Shown piece after piece: positions 40,063-49,032 of a stretch of 64,000 nt of DNA. A program made the position numbers and the translations under genes. The stretch spans positions 186,001 to 250,000 of the forward strand of contig NZ_RZGZ01000001.1 of NCBI RefSeq assembly GCF_003990045.1, read 5' to 3'. The notes beneath the pieces were generated by a model. That model was given only the letters and a program-made list of their open reading frames with translations. It made no database searches and had not been told where the DNA came from. Position 1 is the stretch's first letter, and each line of letters begins with the position of its first letter. This stretch comes from Labedella endophytica. GTDB taxonomy: Bacteria; Actinomycetota; Actinomycetes; Actinomycetales; Microbacteriaceae.

Positions 40063-42111
40063 ATGACCGATCTCATCACCCCGGCCCTCGTCGCCCTCGA
40101 CGCCGACCTGGGAGCCGGCAAATCCGACGTGATCCGCGCCCTCGCGACGCGGGTCGTGGACGCAGGACGTGCCACAGACGTCGAGGCGCTGTACGCCGAC
40201 GCGTGGGCCCGCGAGAGCCAGACCGACACGGGCATCCCCGGCGGCCTGGCCATCCCGCACTGCCGCTCGACGTCTGTGACGCAGCCCACGCTCGCCCTCG
40301 CGCGCCTCTCTCGGCCCGTCGACTTCGGCGAGGCGGACGCTCCGGCGGACCTCGTGTTCCTCATCGCGGCGCCGGACGGGGCCGACCAGGCACACCTCGC
40401 GCTGCTCTCGACCCTCGCGCGCTCCCTCATCCGGCCCGAGTTCGTCGAGTCCCTCCGCTCGGCCCCCACCGCCGAGGCGCTCGTCGCCCTCGTCGACGAC
40501 GCGCTCACCCCGGAGGCTGAGAAAGCGACGGCAGCCGCTGCGCCCACTCCGTCTGCGCCGGCCGAGGCGCCCGTCGCGGCTGAGCCCGCAGCCGCTCGCG
40601 TCCTCGTCGGCGTGAGCGCGTGCCCCACCGGCATCGCCCACACGTACATGGCCGCCGACTCCCTCGTCGCCGCGGCGAAGCGCGCCGGAGTGGAGCTCCA
40701 CATGGAGACGCAGGGCTCCTCGGGAGCGACGCCCCTCGACCCCGCCCTCATCGAGCGCGCCGAGGCCGTCATCTTCGCCGTCGACGTGGACGTGCGCGAC
40801 AAGGGCCGCTTCGCGGGCAAGCCCGTCGTGCAGGTCCCCGTCAAGCGCGGCATCGACGATGCGGACGCGCTCATCCAGCGCGCCCTCGTCGCGGCCGACG
40901 ACCCCTCCGCCGCGCGCGTCGCGGGGTCGGCCGGCGGTGCCGCGGCCTCGTCCTCCGCGAACGCGGGACCGAAGGAGAGCGGGGGAGCGGCCGTGAAGCG
41001 GTGGCTCCTCACGGGTGTCAGCTACATGATCCCGTTCGTCGCCGGTGGCGGTCTCCTGATCGCCCTCGGCTTCCTGCTCGGCGGCTTCGACATCACCGAG
41101 CGTCCCGTCGAGATCATCCTCGGGAACACGCTCTGGAACCTCCCGGCCGGCGGCCTCGGCGAGTACCTCGGCGCCGTCGCCTTCTCGATCGGCAACGCGT
41201 CGATGGGCTTCCTCGTTGCCGCCCTCGCCGGTTACATCGCCTACGCGATGGCCGACCGGCCCGGTATCGCGCCCGGCTTCACCGCCGGGGCGATCGCCGT
41301 GATCATGGGCGCCGGCTTCCTCGGCGGCATCGTCGGTGGTCTCCTCGCCGGCGCCGTGGCCATGCGGATCGGCCGCATCAGCGTGCCGCGGTGGCTGCGC
41401 GGACTCATGCCCGTCGTCATCATCCCGCTCGTCGCCTCGATCGTCGCGAGCGGGCTCATGGTGATCCTGCTCGGCGGCCCGATCGCCGCCCTCACCGACG
41501 GACTCAACGCCTGGCTCACCTCGCTCTCGGGTGTCGCCGCCGTGGGCCTCGGGCTCATCCTCGGCACGATGATGGCCTTCGACCTCGGTGGCCCCGTCAA
41601 CAAGGTGGCCTACGCGTTCGCCGTCGCCGGCCTCAGTGCCGGTTCGATCGACAACCAGGCACCGTGGGTCATCATGGCCGCGGTCATGGGCGCCGGCATG
41701 GTGCCGCCGCTCGCCATGGCCCTCGCGACGACGCTCGACCGCAAGCTCTTCAGCCCCGTCGAACGCGAGAACGGCAAGGCCGCGTGGCTGCTCGGTGCCG
41801 CGTTCATCTCCGAGGGAGCGATCCCGTTCGCCGCGGCCGACCTCTTCCGCGTCATCCCGGCCTCGATCCTCGGCAGCGCCGTGACGGGCGCCATGATCAT
41901 GGGTCTCGGCGTCACGTCGCAGGCTCCGCACGGCGGCATCTTCGTGTTCTTCGCGATCGGGAACTTCCCGCTCTTCGCCCTGTCGGTCATCGTCGGCACC
42001 GTGATCTCGGCGCTCGCCGTCATCGCCCTCAAGCGCTGGGTGCGCCGCCGTCCGGTCGACGCCGAGGCGACGACCGCCGCGGATGACGTCCGCACGCCCG
42101 TCAGCGTCTGA
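40063..42111 (+). CDS. fruA: Fructose PTS EIIABC component
   Basis: A 682-residue membrane permease that imports and phosphorylates fructose. EIIA domain at residues 1-150 with phospho-His66 in GLAIPHCRS; an Ala/Pro linker; EIIB at ~178-275 with phospho-Cys187 in VSACPTGIAHTYMAADSL; another linker; EIIC from ~305 with about nine helices (VSYMIPFVAGGGLLIALGFL, DLGGPVNKVAYAF). The start has a clear ribosome region in AAGGACACCACC. Receives phosphate from the HPr encoded next. Confidence 0.96.
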   Translation: MTDLITPALVALDADLGAGKSDVIRALATRVVDAGRATDVEALYADAWARESQTDTGIPGGLAIPHCRSTSVTQPTLALARLSRPVDFGEADAPADLVFLIAAPDGADQAHLALLSTLARSLIRPEFVESLRSAPTAEALVALVDDALTPEAEKATAAAAPTPSAPAEAPVAAEPAAARVLVGVSACPTGIAHTYMAADSLVAAAKRAGVELHMETQGSSGATPLDPALIERAEAVIFAVDVDVRDKGRFAGKPVVQVPVKRGIDDADALIQRALVAADDPSAARVAGSAGGAAASSSANAGPKESGGAAVKRWLLTGVSYMIPFVAGGGLLIALGFLLGGFDITERPVEIILGNTLWNLPAGGLGEYLGAVAFSIGNASMGFLVAALAGYIAYAMADRPGIAPGFTAGAIAVIMGAGFLGGIVGGLLAGAVAMRIGRISVPRWLRGLMPVVIIPLVASIVASGLMVILLGGPIAALTDGLNAWLTSLSGVAAVGLGLILGTMMAFDLGGPVNKVAYAFAVAGLSAGSIDNQAPWVIMAAVMGAGMVPPLAMALATTLDRKLFSPVERENGKAAWLLGAAFISEGAIPFAAADLFRVIPASILGSAVTGAMIMGLGVTSQAPHGGIFVFFAIGNFPLFALSVIVGTVISALAVIALKRWVRRRPVDAEATTAADDVRTPVSV

Positions 42112-42162
42112 CACTCACCTCGAACCGATCCTCGTACCGTCTCTTCGAAAGGACACACCACC

Positions 42163-42429
42163 ATGGCCGAACGTACCGCCGTCATCGCGAGCCGCGTCGG
42201 GTTGCACGCCCGCCCCGCCTCGATCTTCATCTCCGCCGTCAAGGAGCAGGGCCTCCCTGTGACGATCGCCGCCGAGGGCGGGGAGCCGATGCCCGCCTCG
42301 AGCATCCTGTCGCTCCTCTCGCTCGGCGCCTCGCACGGTGACACCGTGACGCTCCGCGCCGAGGGCGACGGGGCCGAGGCCGCCCTCGAGAAGCTCGTTG
42401 CCGTGCTCGAGACGGACCTCGACGCGTAA
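42163..42429 (+). CDS. ptsH: Phosphocarrier protein HPr
   Basis: An 88-residue HPr. Phospho-His15 is in SRVGLHARPAS and the second conserved block is MPASSILSLLSLGASHGD, with a serine at position 46. It passes phosphate from enzyme I to FruA. Enzyme I is not in the window. AAAGGAC precedes the ATG. A hairpin 20 bases after the stop closes the operon. Confidence 0.95.
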   Translation: MAERTAVIASRVGLHARPASIFISAVKEQGLPVTIAAEGGEPMPASSILSLLSLGASHGDTVTLRAEGDGAEAALEKLVAVLETDLDA

Positions 42430-42449
42430 GAGACCCGCACCATGACGGA

Positions 42450-42478
42450 ACGGGCCGGGCGGATCCCGCTCGGCCCGT
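42450..42478 (+). terminator. Terminator hairpin of the fructose operon
   Basis: ACGGGCCGGGCGG (42450-42462) pairs with CCGCTCGGCCCGT (42466-42478) with one G-T position and a three-base loop. The following GTCGTGTCCTC is only weakly T-rich. Confidence 0.75.
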
Positions 42479-42504
42479 CGTCGTGTCCTCCGCTCATGTG
42501 CCGG

Positions 42505-42550
42505 ACCGGCAGCTCGTCGTTTGCCGAACCGGCAGCTCATCGTTTGCCAG
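42505..42550 (+). repeat. Two tandem 23-base repeats before a membrane-protein gene
   Basis: Two near-identical units (42505-42527 and 42528-42550) begin ACCGGCAGCTC and contain TCGTTTGCC. Within each, CGGCA and TGCC face each other 10 bases apart. They end at the -10-like hexamer of the next gene and thus occupy its -35 and upstream region, a position suited to an operator pair. Confidence 0.6.
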
Positions 42551-42553
42551 ACT
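42548..42553 (+). promoter_or_regulatory. -10-like CAGACT before the membrane-protein gene
   Basis: CAGACT, then GGAGGG, then ATG 42560; the purine run touches the start codon and cannot act as a normally spaced ribosome site. Confidence 0.35.
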
Positions 42554-42559
42554 GGAGGG

Positions 42560-42916
42560 ATGAGCGAGTTCACCCCACGCGCCGTCGAGCGCAAGCCCGG
42601 CCTCGGCCGCTCCTTCACCGTGGTGGTGTACTCGTGGATCGTGCTCACGCTCGCGACGGGGATCGTCGCGAGCGTCTCCACGACACTGGCCGTCGACGGT
42701 CCGGAGACCCCTGGCCGGCGCCTCAACGCGCTCGCGTCGGTGGGGTACGTCGTCCGCGGCGAGTACGTCGTGGACGACGGCGCCCTCGTCTGGGCCCGGT
42801 GGTCGCTCCTCGTCGGCATCGTCGCGCTGTGCTCGTTCCTGCTCTACGTGATCGTCGTCGCCGTGCGCGCCGGTCTGCGCGCCGACGCCGCCCGCGCGGC
42901 CTCGCCCGACGCCTGA
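42560..42916 (+). CDS. Two-helix membrane protein, unknown function
   Basis: A 118-residue protein with a basic N-terminus, one helix at ~22-45 (VVVYSWIVLTLATGIVASVS), a ~35-residue outer loop and a second helix at ~82-102 (LLVGIVALCSFLLYVIVVAV). No family recognised. A 23-base tandem repeat lies immediately upstream, which suggests dedicated regulation. A long GC-rich palindrome follows about 100 bases downstream. Confidence 0.65.
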   Translation: MSEFTPRAVERKPGLGRSFTVVVYSWIVLTLATGIVASVSTTLAVDGPETPGRRLNALASVGYVVRGEYVVDDGALVWARWSLLVGIVALCSFLLYVIVVAVRAGLRADAARAASPDA

Positions 42917-43345
42917 CGCGCGCTGCCCTCGCGACCCGATCTGTCCCGACGACCCGCCCCGCCCACACGGCTCTCGTCCTGCCCGCTCGGTCCTCACGCT
43001 GCAGCTTCTGCGCGACGCGCTGCATTTCTTGGTGGGAGCGGCAGCAATTGCTGCAGCGCCCACCAAGACCTGCAGCGCCACGGCGCGCGACGGGGCACCC
43101 GATGCGGTTGGCGAGTCAGCGGCGGTCCCACGGTCGAGCGGCGCACAGCGAGGTGTGGGAAGCTAGAGGGGTCGGAGGGTTTCTCCACGGGAAATCCGCA
43201 TTCGACATCTCCCCTCCGGTCGGCGCATCTGGCGCCCGCCCGGCACCGCCACCCGCGGATCGGCCTCGATCGATCGGCTCGGGCGGGGGGACCCCACGAC
43301 TTCGGCACCCCATGTGGTGCCACCCCTGCGCGTCGCGCACAAGCG
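42917..43345. other. 429-base intergenic region before RNase J
   Basis: I see no convincing gene. It contains one long symmetrical element (43017-43078). The remaining ~270 bases before the RNase J start are likely a long 5' leader or promoter region, consistent with the known self-regulation of RNase genes at the mRNA level, but no specific structure could be assigned. Confidence 0.4.
43017..43078. terminator. 62-base symmetrical palindrome
   Basis: Working inward, GCGCTGCA (43017-43024), CTTGGTGGG (43028-43036) and GCAGCAA (43041-43047) are matched by TTGCTGC, CCCACCAAG (43059-43067) and TGCAGCGC (43071-43078), with internal loops of three and four bases placed symmetrically. It lies about 100 bases after the two-helix membrane-protein gene and 270 before RNase J; it is a terminator or a structured leader element. 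Confidence 0.55.
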
Positions 43346-45070
<1,725 letters not shown>

Positions 45071-45110
45071 GGCGAGTCGTCCTGACCCGAGCCTCTCGCG
45101 GCCCGGGTCG

Positions 45111-45156
45111 AACGCGAAAATGCGGGTGTCGCTTGTCGACACCCGCATTTCGCGTT
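45111..45156. terminator. Near-perfect bidirectional hairpin after RNase J
   Basis: The left arm (45111-45131, with ATGCGGGTGTCG at its inner end) pairs with 45137-45156 except for one missing T. Loop of about five bases. It lies between convergent genes. Confidence 0.7.
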
Positions 45157-45282
45157 GCGCGGGAGCATCCACCGCAGGCCCTCTGCTCACGAGTGGACGC
45201 GATTCGTCGCCTCCGACGCGAGCGCGCGACGATTCGCGTCCGCTCCGAGGTCTGGACGGCTGTGCGAGGAGAAGCGGTGGCG

Positions 45283-45684
45283 TCAGCCTCGGTGGCGGCG
45301 GATGCGGATCGGGCCCTTCGCGGTGGACGGGTCGACGACCTGTCCACCTTGGGTGATGTCGACGACACCATCGGCGACGAGTCGACGTGCGGCGCGACGG
45401 GCCGGCTCCATGAGATCGCGCCAGCCGTCCTCGGTACCGACGGCCCGCGCCGCGTCCGACGGGCAGATCGTGGACGTCGCGGCACGCTTGTCGAGGAGCT
45501 CGAGGATGGTCTCCTCGAGCTTCCGGTCCGTAGCCGAGACGCCGTGGCCGCGGCACGCGGCCGAGCAGTACGTCACGTCGTCCCAGTCGTCGGCCCACTT
45601 CGCGCGCCACTCGATGCGCCGCCCGCACGACGCGCACGTCTTGTCCTCGTGCACCGGGGCGGACGATCGCGCTTTGTGAGCCAT
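45283..45684 (-). CDS. DUF2256 and DUF3253 domain protein
   Basis: A 133-residue protein. The N-terminal DUF2256-like zinc motif is KTCASCGRRIEWRAKWADDW followed by VTYCSAACR, giving four cysteines. Residues ~53-128 form the DUF3253 domain, a small winged-helix-like fold (ILELLDKRAATSTICPSDAARAV, ARRLVADGVVDITQGGQVV). Both are of unknown function; the fusion is common. GAGACT lies six bases before the ATG. A 50-base palindrome lies between it and the divergent nucleotidyltransferase gene. Confidence 0.85.
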   Translation of the reverse strand: MAHKARSSAPVHEDKTCASCGRRIEWRAKWADDWDDVTYCSAACRGHGVSATDRKLEETILELLDKRAATSTICPSDAARAVGTEDGWRDLMEPARRAARRLVADGVVDITQGGQVVDPSTAKGPIRIRRHRG

Positions 45685-45690
45685 GCCCCC

Positions 45691-45696
45691 AGTCTC
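45691..45696 (-). promoter_or_regulatory. -10-like GAGACT of the DUF2256/DUF3253 gene
   Basis: GAGACT, then GGGGGC, then the ATG at 45684. Confidence 0.4.
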
Positions 45697-45759
45697 GCCC
45701 GCGCGCCCACCGCCGCGCGGGGGGTGGCGCGCACGGCCCGTCCTCCCCCTCTCCTCGCT

Positions 45760-45809
45760 CCACCTTCCTCTCGCGACTACCTCGTAGCGAGAAAGAGGGA
45801 GGAAGGTGG
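45760..45809. promoter_or_regulatory. 50-base imperfect palindrome between divergent genes
   Basis: CCACCTTCCTC (45760-45770) pairs exactly with GAGGAAGGTGG (45799-45809); inside, CTAC and GTAG with flanking TCG/CGA form a second stem. It is upstream of both neighbouring genes, so it cannot be their terminator. A shared operator or structured element is likely. Confidence 0.45.
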
Positions 45810-45825
45810 TTCACCCGTTCGTCAC

Positions 45826-45831
45826 TAGAGT
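45826..45831 (+). promoter_or_regulatory. -10 element TAGAGT for a leaderless start
   Basis: TAGAGT, then CGAGGC, then ATG 45838. Confidence 0.5.
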
Positions 45832-45837
45832 CGAGGC

Positions 45838-46605
45838 ATGACCGACGACGCTCTCCTCGAGTACGTTGCGAGGACCTTGGGGGACCTGCCCGGGGTTCGC
45901 GGCGTGGCCCTCGGCGGTTCGCGTGCGTACGGCGGGGCCGGCGCAGACAGCGACTGGGACGTCGCGGTCTATTACAGGGACGGGTTCCATCCGGACAGTG
46001 TCCGAGATCTCGGCTGGCCAGGCACCATCTCCGACATCGGGGGCTGGGGACCCATCTTCAATGGCGGGGGGAAGCTCGTCGTGGATGGGCGAGAGATCGA
46101 TCTCCACTACCGAGACCTGGTCTTGATCGAAGAGATCCGCGCCGAGGCCGAGCGGGGCGAGTATCGCGTCGAGCCGTTGCTGTTTCACCAGGCCGGATTG
46201 CCGAGCTACATCCTCCTCGCTGAGCTCGGACTGAATCGTGTGCTGCTCGGTGACGTGCCCAGGTGGCCGTACCCGGAGGCTCTGCGGCGGGCGGCCTCTG
46301 CGCGATGGTGGTCCGAGGCGGACCTCACGCTCCACTACGCCCGCGAAGGGCATGCCGTTCGCGGCAACGTAGCGCAGACGGCCGGCCTGCTGAGCGAGGC
46401 CGCGTGTCGCGCGGGCCACGCCATCCTCGCCGCGCGCGGCCAGTGGGTGACGAACGAGAAGCGTCTACTCCGTCTTGCCGGGATCGAAGCAGTCGATGCG
46501 TTGCTCACCGGCCTCCTGGCGGATCCGGCTGTGCTCGTCGCGCGGGTCGACGCGGTGCGCGCCATCCTCACCGACGCCGTTTCGCACGCTGGCGTCCGCG
46601 TGTGA
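45838..46605 (+). CDS. Nucleotidyltransferase-fold protein
   Basis: A 255-residue protein with the nucleotidyltransferase core GGSRAYGGAGADSDWD (residues 26-41): the GS motif and the first two metal-binding Asp residues, with a further Asp in REIDLHYRD. The C-terminal half is helical, like the kanamycin-type and DNA polymerase beta-like transferases. It may adenylylate a drug, sugar or protein; the target is not evident. Apparently leaderless. It converges on the SulP gene with a hairpin between. Confidence 0.75.
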   Translation: MTDDALLEYVARTLGDLPGVRGVALGGSRAYGGAGADSDWDVAVYYRDGFHPDSVRDLGWPGTISDIGGWGPIFNGGGKLVVDGREIDLHYRDLVLIEEIRAEAERGEYRVEPLLFHQAGLPSYILLAELGLNRVLLGDVPRWPYPEALRRAASARWWSEADLTLHYAREGHAVRGNVAQTAGLLSEAACRAGHAILAARGQWVTNEKRLLRLAGIEAVDALLTGLLADPAVLVARVDAVRAILTDAVSHAGVRV

Positions 46606-46644
46606 CGCCCTGCCTCCCGCCCCTGCAACTACCCGCGTAGAGCT

Positions 46645-46688
46645 TTTGCGCGGATTTGAGGCGGTAGAACGCCTCACATTCGCGCAAA
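46645..46688. terminator. Bidirectional hairpin, 19-base arms
   Basis: TTTGCGCGGATTTGAGGCG (46645-46663) pairs with 46670-46688 at 17 of 19 positions, with a six-base loop. It separates the convergent nucleotidyltransferase and SulP genes. Confidence 0.65.
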
Positions 46689-46727
46689 CGCACTACTTCG
46701 CGGTTCTCGCGAGGGGGCCGGTGCCGG

Positions 46728-48248
46728 CTAGTGGCCGGCGCCGAGGTTGCCGGCGAGGCGACCGTGCATGCGGGCGCTCGCATCGTTCATACCCTCGATG
46801 ACGACGCGCTTGCCGTGGTTGCCGTACTTCGTCGTGATGGCGTCGAGAGCGGCGACGGTCGAGGCGTCCCACACGTGGGATCCGGACAGGTCGATGACGA
46901 TGCGGTACGGGTCTCCGGCGTAGTCGAATTGCGTCGTGAGGTCGTTGCTCGACGCGAAGAACAGCTCGCCGGTCACGGTGTAGTGCGCGGTCGGCACGGC
47001 GGCCTCGAGGTCCACGGTCCGCTCGACGGTCGCGAAGTGGGCCACGCGCCGGGCGAAGATGACCATCGCGGCGATCACGCCGATGATGACGCCGATCGCG
47101 AGGTTGTGGGTGATGACGACGACCGCGACGGTCGCGACCATCACGAGCGTCTCGCCGAGGGGCATGCGGCGGAGCGTCGACGGGCGGATGCTGTGCCAGT
47201 CGAACGTGCCGACGGAGACCATGACCATGACGGCGACGAGCGCAGCCATCGGGATGATCGCGACGATGTCGCCGAGCACGACCACGAGGATGAGCAGGAA
47301 GACGCCCGCGAGGAACGTCGAGATCCGCGTCCGCGCACCCGATGCCTTCACATTGATCATCGTCTGGCCGATCATGGCGCAGCCACCCATGCCGCCGAAG
47401 AGTCCAGAGAGCACGTTGGCCGCGCCCTGGCCGAGCGACTCGCGCGTCTTGTTCGACCCGCTGTCGGTGACGTCGTCCACGAGCTTCGCGGTCATGAGCG
47501 ACTCCATGAGTCCCACGAGCGCCATCGCGAGGGCGTAGGGGGCGATGGTCGTGAACGTCTCCACGGTGAACGGCACGTTCGGGATGAAGAGCTCGGGCAG
47601 GCTGCGGGGCAGCTCACCCTGGTCGCCCACGGTGGGTACGGCGATCGCCGTCGTCACGGTCGCGACGGTGATGAGGAGGATCGCGACGAGCGGCGCGGGG
47701 ACCACCCTCGTGATCCGCGGCATGAGCACCATGATCCCGATGCCCACGGCGACGAGCGGGTAGACGAGCCACGGCACGCCGATGAGCTGCGGCAGCTGTG
47801 CTGCGAAGATGAGGATCGCGAGCGAGTTGACGAAGCCCACCATGACGCTGCGGGGGATGAAACGCATGAGCTTCGCGACACCGATCGCGCCGAGGACCAG
47901 CTGGAAGATGCCGGCCAGAATGACGGTGGCGATGAAGTACTCCATGCCGTAATCCCGTGCCACGGGGGCGATCACGAGCGCGACGGCGCCCGTCGCCGCG
48001 GTGATCATGGCGGGGCGCCCGCCGAGGAAGGCGATCGACACCGCCATCACGAAGGACGAGAACAGGCCGACGCGTGGGTCGACGCCCGCGATGATCGAGA
48101 ACGAGATGGCCTCGGGGATGAGCGCGAGCGCCACGACGAGGCCGGCGAGCACCTCGCGCGTGAGGATGCGGGGGGAGCGCAGGGCGCCGAGCACGGTCGC
48201 GTCGTTCGCTACCCGCCGCGTGGCGGGCGAGGCGGTGGGGATCGACAT
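46728..48248 (-). CDS. SulP-family anion transporter
   Basis: A 506-residue transporter with ten or more hydrophobic helices and the family signatures EVLAGLVVALALIPEAISFSI, GGRPAMITAATGAVALVIAP, and GQGAANVLSGLFGGMGGCAMIGQ. A C-terminal STAS domain follows (residues ~400-490, IVIDLSGSHVWDASTVAALD). Substrates in the family include sulfate, bicarbonate and dicarboxylates; not decided here. ATG 48248 is used; the longer frame lacks a ribosome site. It is divergent from a MerR-type gene with a dyad operator between. Confidence 0.92.
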   Translation of the reverse strand: MSIPTASPATRRVANDATVLGALRSPRILTREVLAGLVVALALIPEAISFSIIAGVDPRVGLFSSFVMAVSIAFLGGRPAMITAATGAVALVIAPVARDYGMEYFIATVILAGIFQLVLGAIGVAKLMRFIPRSVMVGFVNSLAILIFAAQLPQLIGVPWLVYPLVAVGIGIMVLMPRITRVVPAPLVAILLITVATVTTAIAVPTVGDQGELPRSLPELFIPNVPFTVETFTTIAPYALAMALVGLMESLMTAKLVDDVTDSGSNKTRESLGQGAANVLSGLFGGMGGCAMIGQTMINVKASGARTRISTFLAGVFLLILVVVLGDIVAIIPMAALVAVMVMVSVGTFDWHSIRPSTLRRMPLGETLVMVATVAVVVITHNLAIGVIIGVIAAMVIFARRVAHFATVERTVDLEAAVPTAHYTVTGELFFASSNDLTTQFDYAGDPYRIVIDLSGSHVWDASTVAALDAITTKYGNHGKRVVIEGMNDASARMHGRLAGNLGAGH

Positions 48249-48421
48249 GGCTCTCCAAGGGAGTCGGGGCGCGTCGAGCGCCGGGTGGGGATGAGTGCGT
48301 CCCGGCGCGACTCTGCGCTCACCACGATCGACGGGCTGGCCCGTCCGACGCGGTGACAAGCGCAGCGTCGATCTCGCGAGATGATGGTGGGGGAGTCCGG
48401 CTCGATGAGCCGACGGAGAGA

Positions 48422-48445
48422 CTCTACCTGAACGTCAGGGTAGAG
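48422..48445. promoter_or_regulatory. MerR-type dyad operator
   Basis: CTCTACCTGA and TCAGGGTAGAG (48422-48445) form an inverted repeat with outer CTCTACC/GGTAGAG. It lies 14 bases upstream of the MerR-type gene and 174 bases from the SulP start. MerR proteins bind such dyads within promoter spacers and twist the DNA on ligand binding. Confidence 0.65.
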
Positions 48446-48458
48446 ATGAAGGGTAGCC

Positions 48459-48830
48459 ATGTCGAACGATCGCGAGACCATGCACATCGGCGAACTCGCC
48501 GAGCGCACGGGGCTGTCCCTGCGCACCCTCCGTCACTACGACGAGATCGGTCTCGTGGCCGCGTCCGGCCGCACCGAGGGCGGCTTCCGCCTCTACACGC
48601 ACGACGACTACGAGCGGCTCATGCTGATCCGCCGCATGAAGCCCCTCGGTTATTCGCTCGAGGAGATGATCGAACTCCTCGACGTCATCGCCGGCGTCAC
48701 GGCGGCCGAGTCCGACGCCGACGCCCGGCTCGACGGATTCGTGCAGTCCGCGACGGAGCGTCGCGAGAAGCTCCGCTCGCAACTGGAGATGGCCGACGAG
48801 TTCATCGCCCTCCTCAACGCCCGCCGCTGA
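48459..48830 (+). CDS. MerR-family transcriptional regulator
   Basis: A 123-residue regulator. The N-terminal winged helix-turn-helix is HIGELAERTGLSLRTLRHYDEIGL with wing residues GFRLYTHDDYERL, followed by a coiled-coil helix (RREKLRSQLEMADEFIALL). No Cys cluster for metal sensing is present, so the ligand is likely organic or protein. GAAGGG lies five bases before the ATG. Divergent SulP is the probable target along with its own gene. Confidence 0.92.
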   Translation: MSNDRETMHIGELAERTGLSLRTLRHYDEIGLVAASGRTEGGFRLYTHDDYERLMLIRRMKPLGYSLEEMIELLDVIAGVTAAESDADARLDGFVQSATERREKLRSQLEMADEFIALLNARR

Positions 48831-48853
48831 CCCTCGCCCCTCCCGCCAATCTC

Positions 48854-48908
48854 GAGTTGTCACAACCTGCGGGCTTGGGAGGCCAACACCCGCATTCTGC
48901 GTCAACTC
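48854..48908. terminator. Hairpin 1 of a tandem pair, GAGTTG...TGCGGG arms
   Basis: GAGTTG and TGCGGG at the left are matched by CCCGCA and CAACTC at the right; the middle of the arms is less well paired. It lies 24 bases after the MerR stop. Confidence 0.5.
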
Positions 48909-48925
48909 CCCACCGCCTCCATCTT

Positions 48926-48982
48926 CGAGTTGTCGCATTCTGCGAGTGTGGGGCGATAACACCCGCAGGATGTGACAACTCG
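48926..48982. terminator. Hairpin 2 of a tandem pair, CGAGTTGTCGCATTCTGCG arms
   Basis: The 24-base left arm (48926-48949) pairs with the right arm to 48982, with three mismatches that are all G-T type. The arm sequence resembles the hairpin just before it and those at 26508 and 57887. It precedes the end of the convergent SfnG-like gene. Confidence 0.65.
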
Positions 48983-49032
48983 GTGGTCGTCCTGCCGCTC
49001 AGTCAGGCATTCGTCGCGGGGGAGCGCAGCGC

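Noticed and set aside
43017-43078. tRNA or small structured RNA gene before RNase J
   Set aside because: The palindrome folds into one extended stem, not a cloverleaf, and no anticodon arm or CCA-type 3' end is present.
46731-48356. Plus-strand 541-codon frame opposite the SulP gene
   Set aside because: Composition dominated by Arg, Asp, Glu and His with no fold signature; the opposite strand encodes an unambiguous transporter.
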